Of a DNA stretch of 64,000 nt, positions 10,770 to 20,849 are shown one piece after another. The notes under the pieces were generated by a model that saw only the letters and a program-made list of their open reading frames with translations, searched no databases and had not been told where the DNA came from. Source of the DNA: Pocillopora verrucosa. Its lineage: Eukaryota > Cnidaria > Anthozoa > Scleractinia > Pocilloporidae. Position 1 is the stretch's first letter, and every line of letters begins with the position of its first letter. The DNA lies in NCBI RefSeq assembly GCF_036669915.1, contig NC_089319.1, forward strand, positions 8,774,080-8,838,079. The letters are read 5' to 3'. The position numbers were made by a program, and so were the translations under genes.

Positions 10770-11383
10770 AATGGCTACGAAAACTTTCGATAAATTTTAT
10801 GGCTACTGCCTTCTATGAGGCGAAGCCATGGTGTTGTCTTGTTGAGTGAATTAATAATTATTTTAAATATACCACAAAGATACAAAAAAGTTGCTCTATT
10901 TTTTCAAAATACCAAAAAAAGGTAGGAAATTGAACTCTTGACTCGCGCATTTGTTTCATCAGCTGCTCAAAGATGAAAAGTACTTGCTATTCACCTTCGA
11001 ACTAGCTAATCAATTTCAGTTCTATAACTATAAATAGGTTAAGCGATACTACAGGGCAAAATATTCCTTTACATGTTAAATGCACTCTAATTCTCTACTT
11101 TTAGCAAGATTATCATCTTTACTCTCTCATTAAAACGTTGCATACCTTTCTTAGGATTTCCCCTTCCAGTTTAAGCACGTTTACTTCTGGGAAACTTTGT
11201 TTTGATAAATAAAGCCAACTTTTCTAGACTAGTGAGCTTTTCATTCCGATTCCTTGAGTATTACATTTTCTCTTATTGACAGCTTATGCCACATAACAAT
11301 GAAATGAGGGTCACCTGAGGTACCTCTCCAGCAGCTATCGCAAAGGACATTTCAGCAAAGGAACTTATCGATTTCCTGTTTAC
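10770..11383. other. Non-coding stretch
   Basis: No exon recognised; it probably includes intron or 3' sequence of the minus-strand EGF/REJ-like gene. Confidence 0.35.
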
Positions 11384-11749
11384 TTGGATCAATAGTAATG
11401 CTTGTAAGGTTTAAGTCTCCTTCGTTTTGAAAAGAACCGAAACAAGTGTTGCTTAGAGAAGTGTCACTTCGATAGGACCAAGTCAAATTGAGCCCGGTAT
11501 GTATTCCAGGGCCAACGTTCGCGTCGTAACTTAATGAGGCATTCACAGTGACGTTTTGCTTGGACCCCAACCGTTCACTGCTTTCTCCACCAATAATGTA
11601 ATGGCTCGCACGGGAGCTGCAATAACCTCGATGAAGCCATAATCAAAGGCATTGAGAACTTTGGGGGATGTTAGATCTCCGACTTCATATGTAGCATTGA
11701 ATTTGACTTGATAGACGCAGCAGGTATGGATCGTTTGTTTTTCGTCCAA
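11384..11749 (-). pseudogene. REJ/polycystin-like extracellular exon with frameshift
   Basis: Two overlapping minus-strand frames together make one REJ-like module of the kind seen in polycystin-1 relatives and egg-jelly receptors. The first frame gives YQVKFNATYEVG and PVRAITLLVEKA. After a frameshift near 11575-11590 the second gives GSKQNVTVNASLSYDANVGP, LNLTWSYRSD and CFGSF. The first part runs through TTG, not ATG, so it is an internal exon. A GTAAAC donor (from 11383 downward) ends the exon in phase 1. EGF exons upstream on the same strand fit an EGF-REJ receptor. The frameshift, with two damaged EGF exons, suggests a decaying gene. REJ assignment is from motif memory. Confidence 0.5.
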
Positions 11750-12231
11750 TCCGTTGTCCCTTGACCAACTTTAGTTCTTATGCTGACTCAGAGGCAGCTA
11801 GCTTCATTTCACGGTTAAATCTTTATTTAGACCCTGTATCAGGGCTTTTTGGACACTTTTGGCTAAACGCTGCCGAGGTGTGGCCTAATACTTGTCTTTT
11901 CAAATGTTTCTGATGGTCACAGAAAAATCTCCTGAGTATAATATAGTTAGTTTTTTTGCGTCATTCTTCCCCCTCAAAAAAAACAAAAGTTGATAAGATG
12001 GGTTTCATTCCTGATGAATTGACCTGTTTTACATCAACGTTAACACTATGAAATAGCCCTATGCTTGACATTTCTACGATCTGTGACGAATGCCCGTTTA
12101 GATAAAACTGTGCCTTTTACGTTATTCCTCGTGTCCGAGCGGTTCTAAGACAATAAACGGATGGTAGAAAAGACTTATCAGCTGAATATTCTTTTATTAA
12201 ACTTTGACTTAATTCTTACCAACGTACTCAC

Positions 12232-12349
12232 AATATATTCTATGACCAATGTAGTTTTTTCGGCACTCACAGGGATCCCGAATTGTTAAAACAGTGAGCA
12301 ATGCAACGCCATGAGAGTTATGAGCTGATATTGCACATTCGTCGTCATT
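12232..12349 (-). pseudogene. EGF-like exon lacking two cysteines
   Basis: This exon lies between an acceptor (TTCTATAG, AG at 12350-12351) and a strong donor (GTGAGTAC). It begins NDDECAISAHN and ends CECRKNYIGHRIYC, the ends of a calcium-binding EGF module. The expected second and third cysteines are replaced (HNS and ALLTV regions), so the disulfide pattern cannot form normally. The acceptor reads in phase 0, whereas the other EGF exons here start in phase 1, another sign of damage. Confidence 0.6.
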
Positions 12350-12582
12350 CTATAGAATCATAGGAACGAGCGTGTATCTCGAAGAGTTGAATTGTTTCAG
12401 GTTGCAGCAGTAAGGCTCTTTATCAGAGCTTGAAGCGTTATTTACCCCCAGTTATTTTCCTTGTTTAAGACACCAGTGGTTATCTGCATCATGTGGAAAG
12501 ACAATCCGCTAGATTACCCAAAATACGAGACACACAGTCGTGTAGCTTTATATTCACGTAATGATATATGAGTAGTACTTAC

Positions 12583-12682
12583 CCAGACAGTTCACACCAC
12601 GTCCTGAGTACTCATTTAGACAAGTGCAGTCATATAAGCCAAAAGTCACAGTTGTGTTTCTGATGCTGACATTCATCTTCAT
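12583..12682 (-). pseudogene. EGF-like exon with internal deletion
   Basis: An acceptor (TGCCTAG) and a donor (GTAAGTAC) bound a 100-bp segment in phase 1. It starts with DEDECQH and, in a different frame, ends YDCTCLNEYSGRGVNCL, the two ends of a cbEGF module. Against the intact 123-bp EGF exon at 13529 it lacks 23 bp, which shifts the frame. This exon would truncate the protein if spliced in. Confidence 0.65.
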
Positions 12683-13528
12683 CTAGGCAGAAATAGAAAT
12701 TATGGGAACAAAGTTATATCCCAATCTTGAGTATAACCACTATCAACAGGCTCGTGCAGATTTCAATGTTGTTAAGGACATTTAATACAGGGCCTTCATA
12801 CATTTTAAAATATTTTTTTGAAATGTCTAATGAAACAGAATAAATATTACATATAAATTTGACCATTTCAGATGTCTGTGAATGCATGCAGTTATCCATC
12901 GAGTTTTCAGATGAATTCATCAATAAATCATTAGTTAAAGTAAAAGGTTTGTAGGAAACCTAACTGACCATTTCGAATACACTGAAAACATATAAGTATA
13001 AGTAAATGCCACACATAGCTGTTCTCAGTATAACTCATTATATTCATCTTTATCTGAGCCAAGATTTTTCACTTTATTTATTTGCTCTGCTGCTAAGGCT
13101 ACGTCATAAAACTGCATGGCAATAAGTTTTGTTGTCAAATAACGGGGATCGTCTGCTTTGACACCAACTCTGACGTTATGCCGGCCCCGATATTATTCGT
13201 CTGTACTGCTTTCAATCAATTAACCCATGTACTTGCTATTCGGACAGTTGTATAGTGGTAAGAAGCACCAACATAATGCCATTGGTATGACGCCAAAGTC
13301 TGGTTGGTCCAGAACGGATGTAGATAAGTGCTCTCTGTTTCTGAACTGAACGAAAAGATTTCCATACTGGACTATCCAAAAGTGAACGACCCAGTTACTA
13401 CTTGATTTGTAACTGAATACATATTTGCCCGTCGTGTGTATTTTCAGGATACAGCCAACAGCTTCGATTAACTGTTATAAATAGAGCGTAATGTATATAC
13501 AAATTTTGTGCATAATCAACGGTTAAAC

Positions 13529-13651
13529 CAAAGCAATCAACACCATCTCCTGAGAATCCTTGAAGACAAGTGCAATTGAATGAGCCCACAGTATTGTTAC
13601 ATTGTGCCATTTCATGGCAGTTATTAGTCCGCTCTTGACATTCGTCCACAT
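13529..13651 (-). CDS. Calcium-binding EGF exon, intact
   Basis: The acceptor TTTCCACAG (AG at 13652-13653) precedes a 123-bp phase-1 exon encoding [18 protein letters not shown], then a [18 protein letters not shown] end. All six cysteines and the calcium-binding DVDEC start are present. The donor is weak (GTTTAA). It is the first of three EGF exons in a minus-strand gene that continues toward 11.4 kb; the two following exons are damaged. The EGF fold is certain; the gene's identity is inferred from the REJ-like exon downstream. Confidence 0.75.
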
Positions 13652-13664
13652 CTGTGGAAATCAT

Positions 13665-14711
13665 GTAAGTTTATATGAGTTCCTATGTGTGTTGACTACT
13701 TCTCCTATTTAACGGTCAATTTGTCTGTCTGTCTTTCTGACTTGTCTGTGGAATCTTTCGGCTTATTTGTGCATGTGTTTCCCTATAAGAATATGCAGTT
13801 GTTTGTAAAATTCTGGCACTTTAATGTATCGATTATTCAGATGGATCTGAAGCCACTGGCTTTCATCACTTGTGCGAATCACCCAACCCCCTGCGTTGTG
13901 CTGTTTCTTTTACGTGAAGTCTACCGTAATGAGCACCTTCTGAGTTACTCCATTGGAAAGAGGTGCTCATTTGATTGTCGGAGAAGGCGCCTCTTCCATT
14001 CCTTAACCCTCTAATAAATATTATAAATGCTTTATATTAAACACACTTGCATGGTTGTTTTTCAATTGCCAATTTACGCCAATTTGGCACATGCGGTAAT
14101 ATGGGTTTTGATGATCAAGTCTTTTTTTTCCATTGGATCACACCAAATAGTTACCTAATTAATGAAAACTGCTTTACTACATAACTTTATGGGATTTTTT
14201 TTAATTCGCGTCGTGGTTTCCTACGCTTATCTCGTGTTCTCCCAACCTCCCGCGTGTTTACATCAGGTTATGTAAACACAGAAACCATTTTACATTTCTT
14301 TTATAAAATAACTAATGAAAGAGGTACGAAAACCGTGTTTACATACGCTCATCTAAAATGGTTTTATGGCCAATCAGAGCGCGCGTACTATTTGAACTAT
14401 TTTATAAACGGAATTACAGACCATGTTCTCCTTGGGTTGCAACAATTCTCACTTCAGTAACTTTCCCGAGATCGACTTAAAGCCACTGTTCGTCATCGTT
14501 TAATTCGGCGCACCATCCATCTTCTCTGGTACCGTTCAGACGTCCATATGATGGTAGGTCGTTGACCAGGTAATTACTTTTTGCACTGATAAGGCTGTCA
14601 AGAATGAGCGGATCGGAAACTCCAAGAGCATTACTGTAGCACCTATTAGGAATATTTTTGGGTGTGAGTATCTATCAAGATCCAGAGTGAATTGTCCTTC
14701 CTTATTTCAGA
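13665..14711. other. Non-coding stretch with short palindrome
   Basis: No recognised exon. 14254-14279 is a perfect 10-bp inverted repeat (GTGTTTACAT, six-base spacer, ATGTAAACAC). Together with nearby GGCCAATCAGAGCGCGCG it resembles non-autonomous DNA-element sequence; no terminal repeats were identified. Confidence 0.35.
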
Positions 14712-17700
14712 TCCCTTGTTATTATGTTATATAAGTAACGATTTGCCACTTAGACAATGAGGAGACTTTTAACGATGTAGTCAGCATTCGTCGTGGTCTG
14801 CTTCTCCGCTCAACTTCTGTTGTTAGTTTGCAATTACCACTCAAACTTTGTTTAAACATGTGGTTTTGGTATCTTTCCTTTTTGTGCCGTATCGGGGAAA
14901 TCATTAATAGACGACCAATTATTTCATATATAAGAAGATAACAAAGAGAGAAAATAATAATCAACTAAGTGGCTGCGAGCTAATGACCTCGGAAAATAAT
15001 CTGGAAGGGAGGAGGAATGGAAGGAGTGAATTTGTATAAGTAATCGCATGGGCCACGTAAAATTTAGGACAAATATCTCTTCGAGAAGTGTTACTTGTTT
15101 CAGAACTTGCAGAAATTGCCCGAGTCGAGCAGGATAATTTAAGATATTTATCGTTAAGTTTACAAGGAAACATTCGATTACTTGTTTATAATATATTTGG
15201 CAAAATTTCCTTTTACTAGGAAGGTCAAAAACGCACGCTGTTGCGCTATTTCGCAGAAAGCCATTTCACTGTTAGTTAGCGTCAATTAACTATAAAAATC
15301 AGCTGTATGAAATTTTAATTTTGTACCACGATGCTAAAGCAATGAAACCAGCCCTGCTAAAAGACATTCGCCGTCAATGAAGCTATAATACTTTTAGGAA
15401 AAGTTTAGCCTTTTTGAATATTTTTAATTTTTAGTAATTTCTCCCGAGGTAGTTACCAAAACTAAAGTCCCTGTGACAAGAAATATTTTTTTGCGTATTT
15501 ATCTAGCTTATGATATGTACGAGCCAATTTAAACACAAGAAAAACTCCAAAAGAAATAAGGATCGGTTTCATTGAGCCCTTAAGCGCTTTTGTTTTGTCT
15601 TTAAAGTGTCCCGTAATAGACCTCCTTCGGTCGATGTCGATGTCGACCATGGATACTGCGGCCGAGGAGGTCGTGGTGTTGTGACTAGAACAGCATTGTC
15701 GGTGTCTGGTAAGACCAATGCGGGAGTGGCAGTCTCTGCTGCACAAAGTGCAGACGTAGTTGCTTGTGTGAGGGGGGGGGGTTTGCCGGGTCTGTGTGCC
15801 TTCTGCCTGGCTCCCCTCTTTCTGCCAGGTTCAGGATCAGGATCTTCTCCTCACCTGTCTTCAGCAACGTCTTGAGCAAACAGCGCCAGCTGTTGCGGTT
15901 TGCTGCAGTATCCTCCCAGATCTCTGTATTGATGTCCAGAGCCTTCATGTCGCGCTCGCAAATATCTTTATATCTAAGCTGGGGGTGCGCTTGGGGTCTT
16001 TTGCCCAAAGCAAGTTGATCATTGAAGATGTCTTTGGGGATCTGACCATCTTCCAGCGCAGTTCGCATTGTCTGAGTATTGTGTATATTATAGGGAAACT
16101 GGCATCGGCAAGAACCTAAGCGTTGGGCACTTTGTCCCTCCAGCTGATGCCAAAGATGCGGCAAAGATATTGCATGTGGAAACTGTTCACCTTCTGCTCT
16201 TGCTTGGCATAGGTTGTCCAGATTTCACTTCTGTACAGGATGGTGATGACTATGTTTGTGTAATACAACGCCGTCTTGGTTGGAGTGGTCAGCTTGGGCT
16301 TCTCCCAGACACGAGAAGTCAGCCGTCCAAGAGTTGTTGCAGCCTTTCGGATCGAGTTGTTGATCTGAACATCTAAGGACAGGTTGTCGCTAATGGTGGA
16401 ACCAAGGTAGGTGTAGCACTTCAAGTTCATAGTTGTTGATGGTGATGACAGGTGGTGTGTCCACGTCTTGGCCTAGCACGTTGCTCTTCTTCAGGCTGAT
16501 GGTTAATCCAAAGTCTTTGCAGGCCTGTCAGATACTGTAGATCCTTGTCAGTGTGTGAGGTGACTGCTGTGTCATCGGCAAAGAGCATGCCTCTGGATGG
16601 TCTCACACACCTTGGTTTTTGCTCTGAGTCTTGTGATATTGTAAAGTCTGCCTTCTGATCTTGTGTGCATTTGTACAACTTCAGTTAACGTATATTTCAA
16701 AAGGGGGGAGAAGAGGACTTCAAAGAGGGTTGGAGCAAGGATGCAGCCTTGCTTCACGCCACTTTTGATGTCAAAAGGTCTGGACATGCTGCCTTCGGAC
16801 TCCGGGTAGACGCATTCCGCCAGCTGTTGAGGATGCACTAACAGGACTCTGGCATACAGTTTGCCCACGATGCTTAAGAGGGAGATGCCTCTGTAGCTGT
16901 TGCAGTTGCTCCTATCGCCTTTGTTTTTGTACAGGGTGACGATCCTGGCATCTCTTGTATCTTGTGGAACACCACCGGCACCCCAACATTTGACAAACGG
17001 TGTCATACAAAGGCTGCAAAATGGTGGTATTGCAATGCTTGATCAGGTCTGGGGGATACCATCATTCCCAGGGGCTTTGCCATAGATTAAGCTGTCAATA
17101 GCCTTGCCGATTTCTTCCAGTGTTGGTATAGCTTCTAACTCCTCCATGATTGGCAGAGGCGTCCATTGCTGAGGTGACAACAACCTTCTCTCTGGAGTAC
17201 AGCTCTGAGTAGTGCTCCACCCATCTCTACATCTGCTAAACTTTGTCGTTGATCACTTCTCCGCTGCTGGTTTTCAGGGGTGCTGTTTTGCTCTAGATTG
17301 GTCCAAGATTTTCTTGATACCCTCATATATGCCCCTAAGGATGCCTGCTGCTGCTGCAGTCTGGATGTCGTTACTGAGCTCCTGCCAGTACTCGTTGCCC
17401 CATCTTCTTGCTCTCTGCTGTACTTTGCTCCTGGCTGATCTGATTCCTTGGAGGGTCTTCTCAATTGGTGAGCGCTTGTTTTCAGCAACGGAAGCACGCT
17501 TTGTAACAATAACAGGAATCAACTTCTCAGACTTGGCTTCAAACCAGTCGCAGTTCTTTGAGGTCCTCCTCCCAAAGGTAGCAAGAGCTGATTTCTGAAT
17601 TGCCTCATGCAGGTGATTCCATGACCTAGAAGCGGTGTTGCATTGGTGGCCTGCAGACAGATCATCTTCAAGAGACTTTGTGAAACCTCAAGCTTCTCTA

Positions 17701-18725
17701 AATGTTGTATTTTGTTTTTATCAGTGCGTGGCTTCCCTAAATATTTGAAGCAGTGAAGTTTTTCTGGTGGCGGTTTGATCTTACAGCATGTTAGTGAACG
17801 GTTGGAGTCGCAATCAGCGCTGTGGTATGAGCGGGTGAGAAGCACATGCTTAGAATTGTACGTCTAACAATGACCATGTCGAGCCAATATTAGTGCTTGG
17901 ATCGAGGGTGGCACCATGACATTCTGTGTTGTGGCTTCGTCTGCAAATAGGAGTTGGCAGAGTCCATGATAAGAGCAAAGCGCCAACCGGCGCTCCCGTT
18001 CTCGTTTATCTTGCCAACTCCAAAGCAACACAACCAGGAAGACCAAGATTCATGGTCTGCACCTACTCTGGCGTTGAAGTCGCTAAGGAGGACAAGGTGA
18101 TCGCTGCTGTGGATTTTCTTGATGGTATCGTTCAGGTAGGTCTTTTGCCTCAGGTATGGAGGTCAAGGGTGGGGCATAGGCGCTGATGAGTGTGTTCTTA
18201 CGTCACTGATCTTCGGGAGGCCATCAAGTTCAGTTGTCATGGTGTGGACGTTTGAACATCCCAGTTTAAGAGCTGTTCTTTTCTTGTTGATTTTTCTCTG
18301 TGATAAATAAGTTTTCTTGCCTGGTAAGGAAGCTACGATCTGCTTGTCGGCGTATCCTAATCCTCATACACCCAAAGAGGAAGGCAGACCATGGCGGGAC
18401 AGCACCTCACTGGCTGGGGGCTGCCCAGCTTGAGGTAGGCGATAGCTGTCCAATGTGATGTGAAGATCTCTTCCACCGTTGGAAGCAGCCCCTGAAACTT
18501 CACTATACGCCAATTGAGCATTGTAACTTACAACCGGTAGTCTGCTGCTTGCCGTGTTATTTCGTCTCTGTGAGGAGATGCCTGTTTGTCCTCTTCAGAG
18601 CACAAGCCAGTGCAGGGTGGTGTTGAGGACATGCTGTTGTTCAAGTAGCAGGACCCCACTCGCCACGACAGTGATTGATCCAACGGAGCAGCAGGGCTGA
18701 TACAGCGGTCGATGAGGTAGAAAAC
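14712..18725 (-). mobile_element. LINE copy L1 (EN-RT-zinc finger type), decayed
   Basis: Non-LTR retrotransposon on the minus strand, with frames broken by many stops and frameshifts. From its 5' side: endonuclease remains (about 17800-18200), a linker region (17130-17850), an RT fingers/palm segment (16572-17006, with DARIVTLYKNKGDRSNCNSY and RGISLLSIVGKLYARVLL), an FADD-type catalytic box (LFADDTAVTSH, about 16575-16610), the post-RT region (YLGSTISDNLSLDVQINN; KRPQAHPQLRYKDICERDMK) and a C-terminal CX2CX12H zinc-finger end (CSRDCHSRIGLTRHRQC, about 15690-15746). The 3' UTR runs to about 14712. The clade is not assigned. It is joined to the MACPF 3' flank at about 18725, a junction repeated in every module. 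Confidence 0.85.
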
Positions 18726-19367
18726 GTAGAAAACTGTAAAAACTCCTAAAAATCTCTCACAACTCTTGTGATTTTGTATTAGTCAGCGTTGAAATACTCC
18801 TGAAATAATGTCCAATAGCGATAAAATGTCCTTTGTCTTAGCCGATCAGCAATTACTAATTTTGCCCTCCATGTTTAAGAGGTTGCAACATCAATTTCGA
18901 AATTGCTTTCGGCCATTTTCCAGGTTAAAATGATGGAAGTATAAAAAAGAAAAATCGATTGTGGGTCTTGCTTAGGCGCGAGCGTATCATAGGGGACGAC
19001 AAATCTTTTGAAAGATTATTCCATTTTTTGTTTAATTTGTCTTAATGGCCTCTTTTACGAAACAGCCAATTAGGGAATCCGGGATGAGGCTTCAGTCAGT
19101 ACCCTTTACACCAATGTTATCGATACTACATTTTAAGGGTAGATGTTTTTGTCTTTCTTTCCCATTTTCCGGAAAATAGCTTTACGGTACGAGCTCCACA
19201 CAAACAGGGCGTGGGTCCTATAAAATGTAGTGACATGTTCACATTTTACCCTTTATTCAAACACAATGAAACACATGCATGGTTCTAACTTTAAGCCTGC
19301 CAAATTTCAATACTAGCGCAAGTTATCTAAGTAAATCAAAATTTAAAGTTTCTTTCGTTTTTCATTT
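18726..19367 (-). other. MACPF A 3' flank shared by all modules
   Basis: This ~0.6 kb segment recurs at about 30085-30757, 41140-41820 (inverted) and 48875-49560. It contains the 3' UTR of the MACPF gene and no other gene. It is diagnostic for the module and joins the LINE 5' end. Confidence 0.8.
19252..19257 (-). terminator. Polyadenylation signal AATAAA of MACPF A
   Basis: TTTATT on the plus strand reads AATAAA on the minus strand, about 110 bp past the stop. It is conserved at 30631, 41276, 49420 and 56512 in the other loci. Confidence 0.6.
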
Positions 19368-20780
19368 CTACTCTCCAGCGGTGTACTTTGGAGACATTAA
19401 TCTTTTTGCAGCGGTTTTGGTTGATGCTTTGTGTGTTGGGGCATCTCTGTTTGGCAAGAACCACACAGTTTTCCGCTGATCACGATTTTTATTATAGCAC
19501 TCGCACCAAGATCCTGCAAGTTTCCAATCGCAACCTTGCCATCCCCAATCTTCAAATGTGTTTGGGTATGCAGTTATCTTAGAGTCACCTGCACCTTCTT
19601 TCACTTTCTTGTAATGGACACACGTTGGACCACGGCAGGAGCACCAAATAGGTTTGTAGTGGCAGTCATCGCTATTGTGGCAGCCCTCTTTTGCCAGGGT
19701 ACACTCGAATTCTGGATACTCCTCGCTGGAGCTACTGGTGTGGTCAAATTTTTGTATGGCAAGTCCAGAGTTACTTATGTATGGACAACCATAATTCAAG
19801 AACCCAAGGTAGTAGTACTCAAGGTTTGTGGCTCGGATATTGTTAGGAGATCCATGCTTAAATCGGCTCTGCAGGATGGTCCAGATCGCCATGAAGGTGT
19901 GCTGAACAGACGCGGGAAATTCATCTGCCTCATTCATGAGTTGGTCAAGCAATTCAACCGACGTCGCCCCGTTTGCCAGCTTGCTATTTGTTTCCCTTTT
20001 TCCACCTTTGACAAAGCGTTTCTCGCTTGTGCTCATACTGCTCGCTTTGGATAACTCACTTTGGCTTACGTTTGAACATGCAGAGACGCCAACCTTTCCA
20101 ACCTGGGTAGGTCCTGCGACCGAAACGCAAGCTTTTACTTGGAAATCTCTTTCAGTGTAAGCCTTAGTGCTCTCTGCGAATGTCATTTGCTGAAATCTTG
20201 ATCCACGCTTCACAGATGTTATGGCATGAGAACCGTATTCCTTGAGAAAATTACGATACTCTCTCCATGAGTTTGGTTCCCAGGGATTTTTGATGTTTAC
20301 GGGCAAGTCCTCGAGGTCATTTAGAAATGTTTTTTTCAAGGTGGAGATGTCCTCACTCAATAGACATTCTTTATCGACGTGGATCTTTTCTGTCAACGCC
20401 TGCTTGATTAAAGACATGCCACTCACTTCACTTTGCTGTGAACTTTTGCTCTTTGTTGCTACTGATACCGTCACACCCAACGAGTAGGAGGACTGCAAAG
20501 AGGCGCTCAAGCTTGACTGGGTGGCAAGTGACTTATAAAATTCCTTGGTATTTGCGTAATATTCGAAGTGGCTGCTCGAAGACTTCAAAGTTTTCTTCAC
20601 GAGACATTTGGAGGGGAGCTCCTCAAAGATCCTGTTCTCATGCTCCTGAAAGTCGGCCAATAAGTTGACCTTTCGAAGATCTATCACTCTTCCCAGCGCA
20701 GAATTCTCAGCGCTGGTAGCTTCACATGTTTCTTTAAATGTACATAACCCAAGAACGAGAAGCACCAAAGGGACATGCAT
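19368..20780 (-). CDS. Secreted MACPF-domain protein A (470 aa)
   Basis: MACPF/perforin-fold protein, expected to be secreted and able to oligomerise on membranes; defence, venom or egg-protein roles are known for cnidarian and other invertebrate relatives. The start is ATG 20780: the upstream frame to 20846 crosses the conserved acceptor (AG at 20804-20805) and is likely 5' UTR or intron. A signal peptide (MHVPLVLLVLGLCTF) is followed by the MACPF domain, with signature LKEYGSHAITSVKRGSRF near residue 180; the second G of the usual GG is S. A cysteine-rich tail (about 345-450) carries CHYKPIWCSCRGPTC and WGWQGCDWKLAGSWCECY. About 95% identical to C and D by eye. An 8-bp difference near the end replaces the KKAED terminus with a longer KRLMSPKYTAGE. 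The coding part is a single exon. Confidence 0.9.
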   Translation of the reverse strand: MHVPLVLLVLGLCTFKETCEATSAENSALGRVIDLRKVNLLADFQEHENRIFEELPSKCLVKKTLKSSSSHFEYYANTKEFYKSLATQSSLSASLQSSYSLGVTVSVATKSKSSQQSEVSGMSLIKQALTEKIHVDKECLLSEDISTLKKTFLNDLEDLPVNIKNPWEPNSWREYRNFLKEYGSHAITSVKRGSRFQQMTFAESTKAYTERDFQVKACVSVAGPTQVGKVGVSACSNVSQSELSKASSMSTSEKRFVKGGKRETNSKLANGATSVELLDQLMNEADEFPASVQHTFMAIWTILQSRFKHGSPNNIRATNLEYYYLGFLNYGCPYISNSGLAIQKFDHTSSSSEEYPEFECTLAKEGCHNSDDCHYKPIWCSCRGPTCVHYKKVKEGAGDSKITAYPNTFEDWGWQGCDWKLAGSWCECYNKNRDQRKTVWFLPNRDAPTHKASTKTAAKRLMSPKYTAGE

Positions 20781-20849
20781 CGTTCTGCTTTCCGAAGTAC
20801 AATCTACGGGAAAAAATGTTGCGCAATTACTTTGGAAATTGACCACAGA

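Noticed and set aside
12714..12923. 69-aa minus-strand ORF as a membrane protein
   Set aside because: Lies in the intron between EGF exons, lacks splice context and has no recognisable motif.
15606..15875. GC-rich ORF with glycine-rich translation
   Set aside because: Antisense to the LINE C-terminal zinc-finger region and spans a poly-G run.
20781..20846. N-terminal extension of MACPF A
   Set aside because: It crosses a conserved splice acceptor and would place the signal peptide internally; the start at 20780 aligns with C and D.
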